64,000 bases of DNA from Isochrysis galbana (taxonomy: Eukaryota > Haptophyta > Isochrysidales > Isochrysidaceae): positions 5,493,774 through 5,557,773 of the forward strand of contig CM030936.1 in NCBI GenBank assembly GCA_018136815.1. Reading direction: 5' to 3'. The notes beneath the pieces are model-generated. The model was not told where the DNA came from. It searched no databases and saw only the letters and a program-made list of their open reading frames with translations. The position numbers were made by a program, and so were the translations under genes. This document shows, piece by piece, positions 21,649-32,378 of this stretch (position 1 is the stretch's first letter; the number at the start of each line of letters is the position of its first letter).

Positions 21649-24254
21649 TCACTGGAGCTTTTCGTCAGAGGCAGTCTTAGAGGCAGACGTTGTTCCTGCC
21701 GTAGCTTCTTCGGCGGAACTTGAATTTGAACTCGTCAGACTTTGTGCAATGATGGACGCGCAGTCGTTTAGAAGGGATAGGAGACGGCAGAAGGGAGCGG
21801 GCCCAAGGGGCTTGGTGAGGATGTCAGCGAGCATAAGGTTACCGGGGACATGTCGCATAGCGAGGGCGCGCTTTGCAACGAGATCGCGGAGGAAAGCGGC
21901 GGCGCGCATTATGTGCTTGGTCTTTTTGAAGGCAATGGGGTCGAGGGACATGTTGATGGCAGACTTGGAGTCGGAGCACAGAAGGGTAGGGCCATCCGGC
22001 GGGAGAGATAGGTCGACAAGCAAATCCCGGATGAAGAGGATGTCGCGGGCAGCAAGCATGGCACCGAAGTACTCGGCCTCGGCGCTCGACAACGAGACGG
22101 AGCGTTGGGTCTTGGAGAACCAGTGGACAGGACAGCCGTGCAGAAAGAAGATGGCGCCCGTACAAGAGAAGCGAGATTCCCAATTTGAGTCGACATGGAC
22201 TAGAAAGGGCAGCGAGGGATCCGGGCGAAAGAGCAGAGCGCAGGTGGAGGAGTCACGCACGTAGCAAAGGACGCGGACGGCAGCGGCGAAGTGCGTAGGA
22301 CCAGGGTTGGTCATGAAGCGTGAGAGCTGCGAGGCTGCATATGCGAGATCTGGCCTAGACATGTTGGCAAGCCAGAGGAGGCCCCCAACGATGGCCATAT
22401 AGGTGTCGCGCTTGGAGGCCATGGAGTCAAAAGCAACAGAGCCAGGCGTGGGTGAATCAGATGGATCGAGGTGGAGGGCGCCGAGAGGGGATTTGAAGGT
22501 GCGTGTGGTAGTGCTAGATAGGAAAGCATCATGCCGTTGAAGGAGATCTGAGACGTAAAGACTCTGAGATAAGGTGAGGATCCGACGCGGACGGTCACGA
22601 GCCACGGCAACATTGAGGATCCACGAGAGTTCGCCCTTGTCTTCAATGGGGAACCTATCGCCGAGATCGTGAACAAAACGAGCGCGGAGGCCGGAGTCAT
22701 TGTCGACGATGAGGGCGTCGTCCACGTACACCAGCACCCAAAGCAAAGACGAGCCGCTGATGAAGATGTAGAGACAGACATCGATAGTAGAGCGCGTGAA
22801 GCCCCACTTCAGGAGGAAGGAGGTGAGAAGCTCGGCCCATTCGCGCCCAGCTTGACGGAGGCCATAGATAGAGCGCAATAATTTGCACACGAGACGAACC
22901 CCGCGACAGTCACGAGGCGGGAGGCCAGGTGGCATGCGCATGAAGAGGGGCTGTGGAAGAGTGGCTTGCAGATAAGCTTGGCGGACGTCGATGGAGGACA
23001 AGTTGTAGTCACGAGCGGCAGCGATGGCAAGCACGAGACGGATGGTAACCGTTTTGACCACGGTAGAGAAGATGCGGTCGAAATCGACTCCGTATCGTTG
23101 AGTATTGCCGTCGGCGACGAGGCGGGCCTTGAATTTCTCGATGGAGCCGTCGGCCTTGCGTTTGACGGCGAAGACAAAATGGCAATGCATAAGATTGGCG
23201 CCCTCGGGCATGGCGTCCTCGGGAACGCACTCCCAAGTGCGAAGTGCCATGAGGCCGCCGAGCTCCTTGTTGATGGCCACGCGCCAATAGTCGGCATGGG
23301 TGGACTGAAGCGCTTGACGGTACGTCTTGGGGACCGTCACATCCCCCATGTCGGCAACAACGGTGACGGCTTGGGCGAAGGGTGAATGGTCGCTACCGGC
23401 GTGAGCAAAAGGTGGACAGCTGTCGCCGGTAGTGAGCAGGTCGGAGGTAAAAGCGAAACATAAAGGGTCAGATCGAGAATCGAACCCTGCCGCTGCAGCT
23501 CCAAGAGCAAACACAGCTGCAGCCTGAGCCATAGAGGTATTCTGCATTGAAGGAGTATGAGCAGAAGTAGTATTCATACCATGACGTTGGTGCTCGAGCT
23601 CAAGGAGGCGTGGGGAGCGACGAATTGCAGATGGTGCTGCAGTAGGTGCAGGTACAGGAGTTGGAACGGGGGCAGGGGAGGGGGCAGGTGCAAATGCAGC
23701 TGGATCGTCGTCATTCTCAAGCCAGTTGGGTCTAGGCTCATCCTTGAGGCCTGGGAACTGGTCCTCCCATACGCGGATCTTGGCTGCAACAATGACACGT
23801 TTGGAGTCGAGTAAGTAGACAACATGGCCAGGGCTCTCCTCAGAAGGCCCCATGTAGAGGCCATACCAACCTCTGTCGGCGAAGTGGCGATCGCCAACAC
23901 GTCGCGGCACGGGGGCAACGACGGCACAAAGGCAACCAAAAGCATAGAGACAACGGATGTCAGGGGGATGCCCAGTGAGGAGTTGATAAGGCGACAAGTT
24001 CCGGCGAGAAGGTCGTGGAAGCCTGTTGGTGATCCAAACCGCTGTCTGCATGGCAAAGGGATGAAAGGACGGAGGCAGACCAGCAGCAGCAAGAAGGACG
24101 CGGGCTGTACCAAAGGTGACGCCCCACATACGTTCCACATGTGAGTTTTGTTGCGGCGTGTATTCCGATGAGTAGCTTGCACGGATACGACGGTGAGCAA
24201 GGAAGTCTCGGAAGTGATAGGAGAGGAAAGCGCTTCCCTTGTCGGATCGCACAA
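21649..24254 (-). pseudogene. Copia polyprotein, integrase C-half to RNase H (5' truncated)
   Basis: The open frame of about 868 codons lacks a start. In order it shows integrase (RSDKGSAFLSYHFRDFLA, YTPQQNSHVERMWG), a proline-rich linker with a chromatin-domain-like tail, reverse transcriptase (HFVFAVKRKADGSIEKFKAR, FSTVVKTVTIRLVLAIAA, LVYVDDALIV with the catalytic DD) and RNase H (LSSAEAEYFGAMLAARD, CSDSKSAIN, ADILTKPLG). No frameshift interrupts what remains, so the loss of the N-terminal half is the main defect. The sequence on the 5' side is the LINE tail starting at an A-run at 24256. Confidence 0.9.
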
Positions 24255-27200
24255 TGGAAAAAAAAAACATTTTAATATTCTCGCCTCACTCGTGGCACTG
24301 GAAGACGCTCTCGAAGCCACGCCCTTTCTCTTCCCACTCCCCCACTCCCTGCCTTGCGGCAACTCCCCTCGTGCTCTACTTAGGGGCCCGGGTCGTGCGG
24401 GGGGTTCGAGCCAAGCGGGGTGCACCTATCCCCAACAGCAAGTTCTCTCCTTCCTCCTGTTCCGTTGAGTGACCTGTCTATACAGAAAGTGTTGCAGGGT
24501 GTCGTTATACGAATGCGCGCGGGCGATCACTCAGTGCTTTCGAGTTGTGGCTAACCGCCCATCCGAATTATCTGTCAGAGCGTGGTGACGCGTCGCGTTA
24601 TGCGAGTCTCTCGTCTAATCCGAGAGCTTTCGCTACGAGGCCGAATTCCTTACTGAGTTGTAGCCTGCCTTTCTTGTCTTCGATAAACATGGGGGTGCTG
24701 AGTTCCGTCGTTTTTTTGATCTTAGGTTTTCTCCCCTGAGCGGCCTTATATGTTCGCATGGAGTTTCGGGGGTCCGACACGGTATTGCCTCGTACCAGGG
24801 TAGCAAACCTCGTTAGCGTGGATTCAAGGACTGGTATGTAATGGAAACTGTATGCCTCGTAGTCTACTCTATAGAAGTCTTTTATAATGTATTTCCATGC
24901 AATTATATAGAGCGCTTTAAGGCTGTCGGGGGTGGTCGTACCGGGGTATGCAAAGAGTCTGTCCTTCGCTATCTGTACACGCGATCTTTTGGGAGGAGGC
25001 GTATGCCTTGCAAGAGCGTCTATAGTTTCGAATATTGTTTTAATCGCAGGGCACCATGCTAGATGACACGATCTTTCTTGGTGGACGTGGCATAGTCTGC
25101 ATTTGTTTGTCAGGCTATCCGGGAATCTGTTTCTAGTGCCGATCCTTCGGTGGGTAATATGTTTGAAGTGTAGATGTTTATCCGTGTGCTTTAGTAGCGG
25201 CATTGTGTAGAGTCGAGCTATATGTTTCCATTCGTCTTTCGTGATGTTCAGTCTATTCTCCCACGCGGTCTTCGCCGCTTGCGGGGCGTGTTTTCGGTTT
25301 GTTTTAATCACTTCTTTGGCGATGTCGGAGACGGTGATTGCGTCAAGAGCGACCCTTCCTTTGCGTATGGCATATTCGTCCGCCAGCGGGTATTCCATGA
25401 ATCTCGGGCCTTTATACCCGCCTTCCCATTTTGCTGGTGGGTGGTAATATTGGGTTTCCTCGGCTTCCACTACTTCCCCGGTGCCGGCTACCTCTCCTAG
25501 GTAGTCGGTGTCGGTGTGTATCCAGATGTTGTTAAATTTACTGATAAATTTTTCGTCTTCCGAGACTTTAATTTCACTGGGCAGTGTCGTGTCCCTTGGT
25601 TCTTGCGTCTGGGTGCTATCTACGTGCGGCTCTTCTCCTTTAGTGTTTTTGGGGGGGGGGCGCTCTTTCGCTCGCTCCAACAGCCGTGTCGCGTAGCTTA
25701 CGACTTCATCCCACGAGTCAAGAAATTCCTTTTTATGTATCACGCGGCCTTCGTGCACGAAGGTGTCGGGTAGGTGCTCAATATACGCCGAGCACTCCGC
25801 CTTGCTGTATGGTGTCGTAAAGGCGCCGTCTTTGAAAACGTTGTGAACTACGTTTGTGTGTAGTGATTCCCATAGGCGTGCCCACGGGGCCCGTATCGCA
25901 GGGGGGGGATATGCAGGTTGTGCCATATTGGCTGTGAGAGCGCTCCTTCTCGCGTAAGAAAAGAGGGTTGTATGTCAAGTTCTCTGAAGTTCACAAGGGC
26001 CTCTTTCCAGAAGGTTGGAAGCGCCGGGTTTCCTCTGATGCTGCCCGTCAACATTTTTGTAGGGACCGCTGAGAGGACAGCGCCTCTTCCCAGACCGGTC
26101 CTACAGAACCAGGCATCGAGTCCATGTTTCCATAGTGCCTTCCTCGCATTTAGGTAGTTTAAGATCCATTTGGCTTGCAATGCTTTCACGTGAGCCGACC
26201 AGTCCAGGAGCCCTAGCCCCAGCGTCCTAGTCGCGCTTTTTTCGTGCGATGTGACGTAGCATGGGTGTTTTAGCCATTTACTTTGTTTATTTGTGTATGG
26301 ACTATTCCAGAGGACGACATCTACCGCCTTTTGAATCCGTGAGTGGAACCACTTGGGGGCAGCCAATGTTTGCAACCAGTATCTAGGCATCCCGTATATT
26401 ATGAAGTTTGCCACTGCCGTTCGTCCGAAGATCGTCATGTAGTTGGTGGCCTGTGTTAGTTTGGCGACTTTACCGTCGATCTTATCTGCTAGTCTTGACC
26501 AAAATGGTTTAAGGGCCTCTGGCGCGCCTAAGGGGACGCCTAAGACGGTTAGATACTCCTCGTTGTTTATCCAGTTATACTTTCGCATGTCCCACGGCGG
26601 TTTTCGCAGTCTTTGGGATCCCATTCTTAGGCCTTGAAATTTGCTTGCATTGGTCTTGCCGCCCGTCGCTCTCTCGTGCAGCTCTACCCATTTCAGGGAT
26701 GTTTGGAGGCTTTTGTAGTCTCTTGCTATTAGCGCCGTGTCATCGGCAAATTGGCTTATTTTTAGGCTGTAGCCGTTCAGGTTTACGCCGATTATGTCTT
26801 CGTCCCCGTTGATGGCCCGGGTGAGTGCCTCCGTTGTCAGGAGGAACGTGAGCGGGGACAGCGGGCAGCCTTGCGGCATGCCGCTCCCTACGGTGAAGGG
26901 GTAGCTCCTCCCGCCGTTGGTTTTAATCGTGCGTACCGGCCGAGCGTCCTCACTCGTAAGCGCCTTCGCAGGCGTCTGAAAGTTTGGCCCGAAGTTAAGT
27001 AGTTTGAGAGCCAAATGATAAAACTCCCAGCTCACTCTGTCGAAAGCTTTTTCCCAGTCTAGGGCTAGTAGCAGTCCCGGGTCTCCGGTCTCGTCCAGGT
27101 AGGCCCTTGTGAGTTGTAGGAGGTGCGTGGCTTCGCTGATGAGTCTTCTAGGCACGAAACCTAGCTGGTTCTCTGATATTATTTTCCCTATCACTTTGCT

Positions 27201-28412
27201 AAGTCTGTTTGTTAGGATTTTGGCTAGTATTTTGTAGTCGCTTTGTAGCAGCGTGATAGGCCTATAGTTACGCGGATCCCGCGCGTCGCCTTTCTTGTAG
27301 AGCAGTATTATGTCGCCTTCTCTTAAGGTTAGCGCTAGTGTCCCCGTGACCAGCGCTTGGTTATATAGTTGCGTTAATAGCGGCGCCGCTGTTCTTTCGT
27401 GTGCTTTATAGATTTCCGCCGGCAGCCCATCCGGGCCCGCACTTTTTCCCGATCCGATGCTTCTTATAGCTCGTTTAGTTTCTTCTATATCTATGGCGCC
27501 CTCTAGCCGGCGACGATCTAGCTCACTCAGCGGTCGATCGGCTAGGGTCGCCTCCAATTGGGGTATGCGCTGGGCGCTTTTGGGGGAGTATAGCCAAACA
27601 TAGTATTTGCGAAATTCTCTCCGTATTTCTTTGTCCGTGGTGACCGTGTCGTGCTGTGAGTGTATGGGAGAGTCCCATGTTCCCGTGCGGTATAGCTCCG
27701 CAACACTTGCTTTCCATTTGCGGGACTTCAGTTGCGCAAAAAATTCTTTTGAGTGTAAGTCCTCTCGGCGGAGCTGCCGGTAGAGCGGGAGATTCTTGAG
27801 CGGGACTCTTCCCCTCTCCTCCGCTAGCTTTGTTTGTGTTTCCGCGAGCTCCGCCGTGAGTCTCTCGTTCGGTCCTTGCCTCGCAAGACGGATGTTAAGC
27901 CTTACGGCTTTTAGCTCCAACTCGGATTGTATAGTAGGTTTGAGTCTCGCCGTTGTCTCTTCTCTAAGGAATGTGGCTATGTTGTCTTTTGTGGCGGCCC
28001 ATACGGACTCTATGTCTTCCCCCTCGCCGATCTTCCGGCTGGCGGTCTGCAGTAGCAGTTCTACCGTCTGCAGCGCTCCTTTTTCGTGTATTATGCCTAG
28101 GTCAATTGGCTTGTCGAAGATTCTTCCCTGTTTATATCCCGGCGTTTCAAAAAGGGCAAGGACGGGAAGGTGGTCTGACGCGGCTTTGCCGGAAAACAGG
28201 TCCGGGCACGGCCCGTGTTGCTGCCATTGAAAGGCATCTGCGCTCTTGCTGTGGTAGATGCGATCAATTCTCGTGTGAATGGTGGCGGCCATTCTCGTGT
28301 AGCCGACACTCGGCCCCAGTCGCATCGTGTGATGTACGTCTTGGAGTCTATGCCTCCTAGCTAGCGCCTTCCATTTTTCGCCGTGTGCGTTGGAGTAGGG
28401 CGTGTCTCCCAC
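24255..28412 (-). mobile_element. 5'-truncated LINE (non-LTR retrotransposon)
   Basis: On the minus strand the first frame (28412-25848) starts inside an apurinic endonuclease domain (IHTRIDRIYHSKSADAF, ASDHLPVLALF). It continues into reverse transcriptase: EGDIILLYKKGDARDPRNYR, LLLALDWEKAFDRVSWEFY, MPQGCPLSPLTFLLTTEAL and QFADDTALIARD. An 8-G run at 25901-25908 puts the rest out of frame. The second frame (25926-24598) continues colinearly and ends with a Cys-His motif (CRLCHVHQERSCHLAWC), as in zf-RVT-bearing LINEs. The 3' end is a GC-rich UTR with a hairpin, finishing GGCGAGAATATTAAAATG plus T10. There is no clean target duplication. Confidence 0.88.
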
Positions 28413-28778
28413 CCTTCGGGAGTCGTGCGTGGGTGGAGATGTAAGAAAGGAAGAGTGGGACGATAAGGCGATGCGCTTGGGCGTTTTGGTGAAAAGACGC
28501 CGGTGACGGCGTTCTTCGACACGAGTTCATCGCAGATTTTTGCAGAGGGCTCACCCTGAGGCAGACAGAAGGGGCAGGGGAGGAAGAGGGCCCATCCCAC
28601 TGCCCCCAAGGTCTCCCCCTTGGTGCAATGGGATGACGCTCGCTTGCGGTGAGGTGCGCATGCTGCAGTTCGACGCTCGTCGAGTGCGACGAGCGAGTGC
28701 GAGTCTGGCAGGGACAGGCAGGCAGGCATGGACAGAGGCATGGCAGTGGCACACACCTGGGTGGGAGCTCCATATTTC
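28413..28778 (-). other. Copia leader remnant between 5' LTR and LINE
   Basis: These are about 366 bases of non-coding sequence between the LTR and the LINE start. It should contain the primer-binding site next to 28778. The minus-strand sequence after the LTR is GAAATATGGAGCTCCCACCC, which I cannot match to a tRNA 3' end by eye. Confidence 0.4.
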
Positions 28779-29232
28779 GCTGGATGCCAGGAAGCAGCCA
28801 GAGCGGCAACAAAAAGCAGTAGGGTCATGACAGACAGTGAGAGAGACAAACAGGAAGGCGTGCGAGGGAACAAAGAAGGAATCAAGGATTTAGGGAATTG
28901 GCGAGTATTGCCTTAGTATGAGCCGATGAAGCGTCGTGAGTGTTGATGAAGGTGAGATTCCTTAGGTGCACTAAGTCGATCTAGAGTGAGCTGAGATCCC
29001 CAAGATGAAGGCGAGGTCTAGAAGTCGATGTGCAAATGACTCGGGAACCCCAAGAACTCGATGTGCATCGACTGCAGATGATAATGTAGAGAAGAGTCCA
29101 GAAGGTGGTGCACATGATGAAAGAGGCTGATGACTTGATGAAAAGGAATCTGGCAGACAAAGTTATCGGTAAAGCCGATTCTATCGGTAAGGACCAATGG
29201 GTTGTGTTGGCAGATGACGGCACTCTGTGATA
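28779..29232 (-). repeat. Copia LTR, 5' copy
   Basis: It is identical to 21089-21542. Its outer flank (from 29235) is LINE sequence, so the copia element inserted into an older LINE copy. Confidence 0.85.
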
Positions 29233-29234
29233 CT

Positions 29235-29460
29235 ACCTGATGTACTTGTACATGCTGACGTCAGGCCCGACGCGACAACCGGGCCTTAGTGGGATTTCGG
29301 GGTGTTTTATCCATTGTAATCTGCGTCCCGTTCGTGCGTTTGTCCATAGTATCCTGTCCACGGATCTCTTTACCGCTGCGTGGAATGATTTTGGGGCCGC
29401 TAGTGTTTGTATCCAATATCTAGGGATAGGGATCGAGTGTACTTCACATCGGTTAAAATG
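29235..29460 (-). pseudogene. LINE fragment flanking the copia element
   Basis: On the minus strand it reads RYWIQTLAAPKSFHAAVKRS, then VDRILWTN and LQWIKHPEIPLRPGC, the segment downstream of reverse transcriptase in the LINE at 24.3-28.4 kb (RYWLQTLAAPKWFHSRIQKA). No other LINE domain remains. Confidence 0.7.
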
Positions 29461-29600
29461 TATGTATTTGTATTTGTATTTGGCCCGAGGCCAAAAACAT
29501 TGCAAATACATTCGAGGCCTACAACCCAGGACGCGCTTCAAACACAGCCAAATACATACTACTATGTATTTGGCCTCCGGCCAAATACGGTTAATACGTA
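29460..29600. repeat. Cluster of overlapping palindromes around TATTTGGCC
   Basis: GTATTTGGCC and GGCCAAATAC face each other at 29566-29588 with a 3-base centre. CCAAATACATA and TATGTATTTGG face each other at 29549-29574 with a CTAC centre. GTATTTGGCC and GGCCAAA do so again at 29476-29495. The arms overlap, so alternative hairpins are possible. Confidence 0.7.
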
Positions 29601-29855
29601 TTTCCCATCTAGGCTCGCGATGACTCGAGATCGCTCCTTCATCTCTTTTGTACATCGTACTAGTAAGTACATAGAGACGTGGATCGATCGATCAATCGAT
29701 CTAATGGATACTCAGTACTCAGGTGGCTCTAGCTTGTTCTTCCCTACTACGAATCCCTCGGCGCCCCCGAGCGCGCGCGGCTCAGCCCTCTCGCCGCTCG
29801 AGCCTCTCCCTGCCCTTCACGCACTCTCCATTCCTCCAGCAGTGCGGCTGCAGTG

Positions 29856-31502
29856 ATGTCGGAACCAGCGCGGGAGGTTGAATTCGATGGACAGAAATAC
29901 CCGCTGCCCAGTCAGGTGCTCGAGCAAGCACCCAACCGAACGACGGTCTACACGGCTGGCAAGCTTGTCTACGACGGGACCACCGGAGAGCATGCGGGTG
30001 ACAGTGCAATGCTGGCCCGCATGTCGGCGGCGGCGCCAGGCGGAGCGCCCGGTGCCTCACTCAATGAAATGCTGCAGTGGGGCATCGCCAACTCGTCTGC
30101 TGCGGAGCTGGAGAAGCGGGCTGCTCAGGGCGAACGACCACCTCAACGACTTGATCAAGAGATACTTGACATGCTGCTTGGCCAGCCGGCAGTCGCTTCG
30201 ATGCGCAGCGCATTGGGCAAGCTGAATCCCACTGAGCTGGCCAAGACTGATGGTATGGATGCAGCGCTCGCTGCCCTTGAGGTGCGCCTCCAGCTACAGC
30301 TTGCACATTGGTACTCGTTTTTGGTGAATTACTTAAAGTGATCTGAGCCCCCCTCTATCACCTCACCGCGATTGCGCGCCAATAGCCATTGTAAATAGCA
30401 TCCCACCTGCTGCGCGTGCCCGTGCCCACGCGCGCGCACTCTGATGATGTCAGGAGCTTGAGTACTACTGTGAGTCTGTCGATCACGCCAATGACTTCGC
30501 CAAAATTGGCGGGATTCAAGATGCGTTGCGATGCATTGGTGTCCCACCGCAACCGCAACCAGCGGAAGATGAAGGCAACGAGGTGCCACTCGAAGCCAGC
30601 AGTGACTCTGCGCTTCCGGAATTGGGTCCACACGAGCCGGAGCTCGCGGCGGCCGCGTGCAGCATTCTGGCAGTGTGCTCCCAAAACAATCCCACTTTCC
30701 AGCGCGGGTGTCTTGCACTCCGCGTGCACCGTGCACTTCTTGCACTACTGAATTCACATCCGCCTGCATCCGCCGCCGTCGTGCAAAAGGCGCTCCTCGC
30801 TCTCTCGGCACTTATGCGATCGTCTGCCGAGGCAGCGGCAGCTGTTCTCGCACTTCCTCAAGCGATGCCGTGCTTCGCTCGTCTAGCTGCGGACGAAGAC
30901 GTAAAAACCCGTCGCCGTACACTCTTCTTGTTGTTGTGCCTACTCCGAGACTTCACACTATCGCCCGGTACGTTGCGTCCCATGCTTCCTCCATCAGTAC
31001 TGCTCGAAGCTGCAAGCAACAGTGATGCCGATTTGAGGGAAAGCGCGTTACAGCTTACTCTTGCCCTAAGTGGTGATGGCGACTTCAGGTGCGAGCTTGG
31101 GTTGTATGGTTGCAACCACCATTCAGGGCCATCTGCACAGCTGCCCGTTGCTTTGACGTATTGACTCATCCGCGATGCGATGCGCCTCGACCACATCGCT
31201 GTTTTGCTCAGAGCCAAGGGTGTATACGTAGTGAAGAGAATCCCGTTGGAAGAGGCTGTCCGCATATCGATGTCGCACGCAGTCTCACTCTTCACAGCAT
31301 GCCACTCTGCGCAAGAAGTGCATCTGACCCAAAATACCGACACGCCGGTGACACTCCTACCTGTAACTGTCCTTTAAATAGGCGGGAAGTGCGCGAAGCT
31401 GGAGGTGGTGAGCGGCTCGCCGTGGCTCTTGATGAGGCCACTGCTGGAGTGGAAAGGGTAGTTCTCAACGAGTTGCTCCCCCGAATCAATGAGGAAAAAT
31501 AA
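29856..31502 (+). CDS. Hsp70 nucleotide exchange factor, Fes1/HspBP1-like, three exons
   Basis: Exons 29856-30281, 30454-31088 and 31382-31502 join in frame to 393 aa; introns start GTGCGC and GTGCGA and end GTCAG and AATAG. Fes1/HspBP1 proteins are armadillo-like adaptors that bind the Hsp70 ATPase lobe and release ADP in the cytosol. The first 85 residues are disordered, followed by LNEMLQWGIANSS, the usual family start. The junction rebuilds ALEELEYYCESVDHANDFAKIGG, the most conserved motif. Helical repeats follow (AACSILAVCSQNNPTFQ, VVQKALLALSALMRS, RRTLFLLLCLLRD, ADLRESALQLTLAL), and the last exon has AGGGERLAVALDEA..VVLNELLPRINEE. Exon 3 was chosen because it alone keeps phase and reaches a family-like end. 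A short open stretch at 31180-31377 inside intron 2 could be an alternative exon. Confidence 0.82.
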
Positions 31503-32378
31503 CCTATCTCACGCAGGGACCCTTAAGGGGTTCAGGAGAATTTACAAGTGCAGTCTCGCGGCGGGTGTGCGGCGGGTGTGCGCGCTCCGCCAGCGAGGAG
31601 CTCTTCTTGGTTGAGGGAGGCCCGGGGTGATGTATGCGATGCCTGTGTTCGACGACCCGCTGGGCACCATCCCAGTGGAGCTGGGTGGACTCGCGGGCGC
31701 CTCTTTAGTGGCGTCAAAGGCGCCAGCTGACTTGCTGTATGTAGTGCAGTTGCAGAGTGGCGAGAAGGCCACTTCGTCGGCCCTTCTGTTCCTGCTGTGC
31801 GACCCTGAACGCGACGAAGAGGCGGTGGTACTCGTAGCATAGGAAGTTGCGAGAGGCCGGGTTCCAGTTTCTTACTGGCGTGAACACTCGACTCAAAGGG
31901 CCTGACCAGGATTGCTAAGTGGAGGTCCCGTATTCGGGCTCTGGATTTGAGACGAAGACGGGTTCAAATTTCCGCTGGTGCACGCGCCTGGGCTGCATCT
32001 CGAACCCAATGAGGCCGCAGGTCGTGGTTCCCCGACTGCGTGTAGCGCACGGTCCACGAATAGTACGCCCTTTCGCAGGTTGGATTTTCCGAGTGATACA
32101 AGGGCCATAGAGGTGTGTCTACGCCAGTGAAAGCAGGGCCAGCCGGGGCTCAGCTATGGGGAACTAATGCTCTACGCGGCTCGAACAAACCCCTGTAATG
32201 GATACCCATGTCTCAATTTTCGTTTTGGTGTCGGGAGTCACTGTCCGCGAGTGGCAGGTCGCAAATGAGGTGAGTACGAGTACTCCGCTTCTATGTTTGA
32301 ATACTACCGTGGGAGATGAGTGGTGACACGAGGGCAAAAAGCAAAGACATGCAAACTGGTCCTAGGGGGTTGACAAGA
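31503..32378. other. Intergenic, no gene supported
   Basis: Both strands have open stretches (31627-31842 plus, 31714-31896 minus, 31893-32108 minus) without recognisable domains. None has a convincing start, splice context or family motif. This could be decayed retroelement sequence. Confidence 0.35.

Larger units (their letters stand above)
21089..29232 (-). mobile_element. Ty1/copia LTR retrotransposon with a nested LINE
   Basis: Identical 454-bp LTRs bound 8.1 kb. Inside, reading on the minus strand, are about 370 bp of leader (28778 down to about 28412), then LINE sequence (28412-24255), then copia pol from mid-integrase to RNase H (24254-21649), a polypurine tract and the 3' LTR. Gag, protease and the first part of integrase are missing exactly where the LINE sits. 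LTR identity implies recent insertion of the copia unit. The LINE brought, or was accompanied by, a deletion of about 2 kb (inference). Confidence 0.75.
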
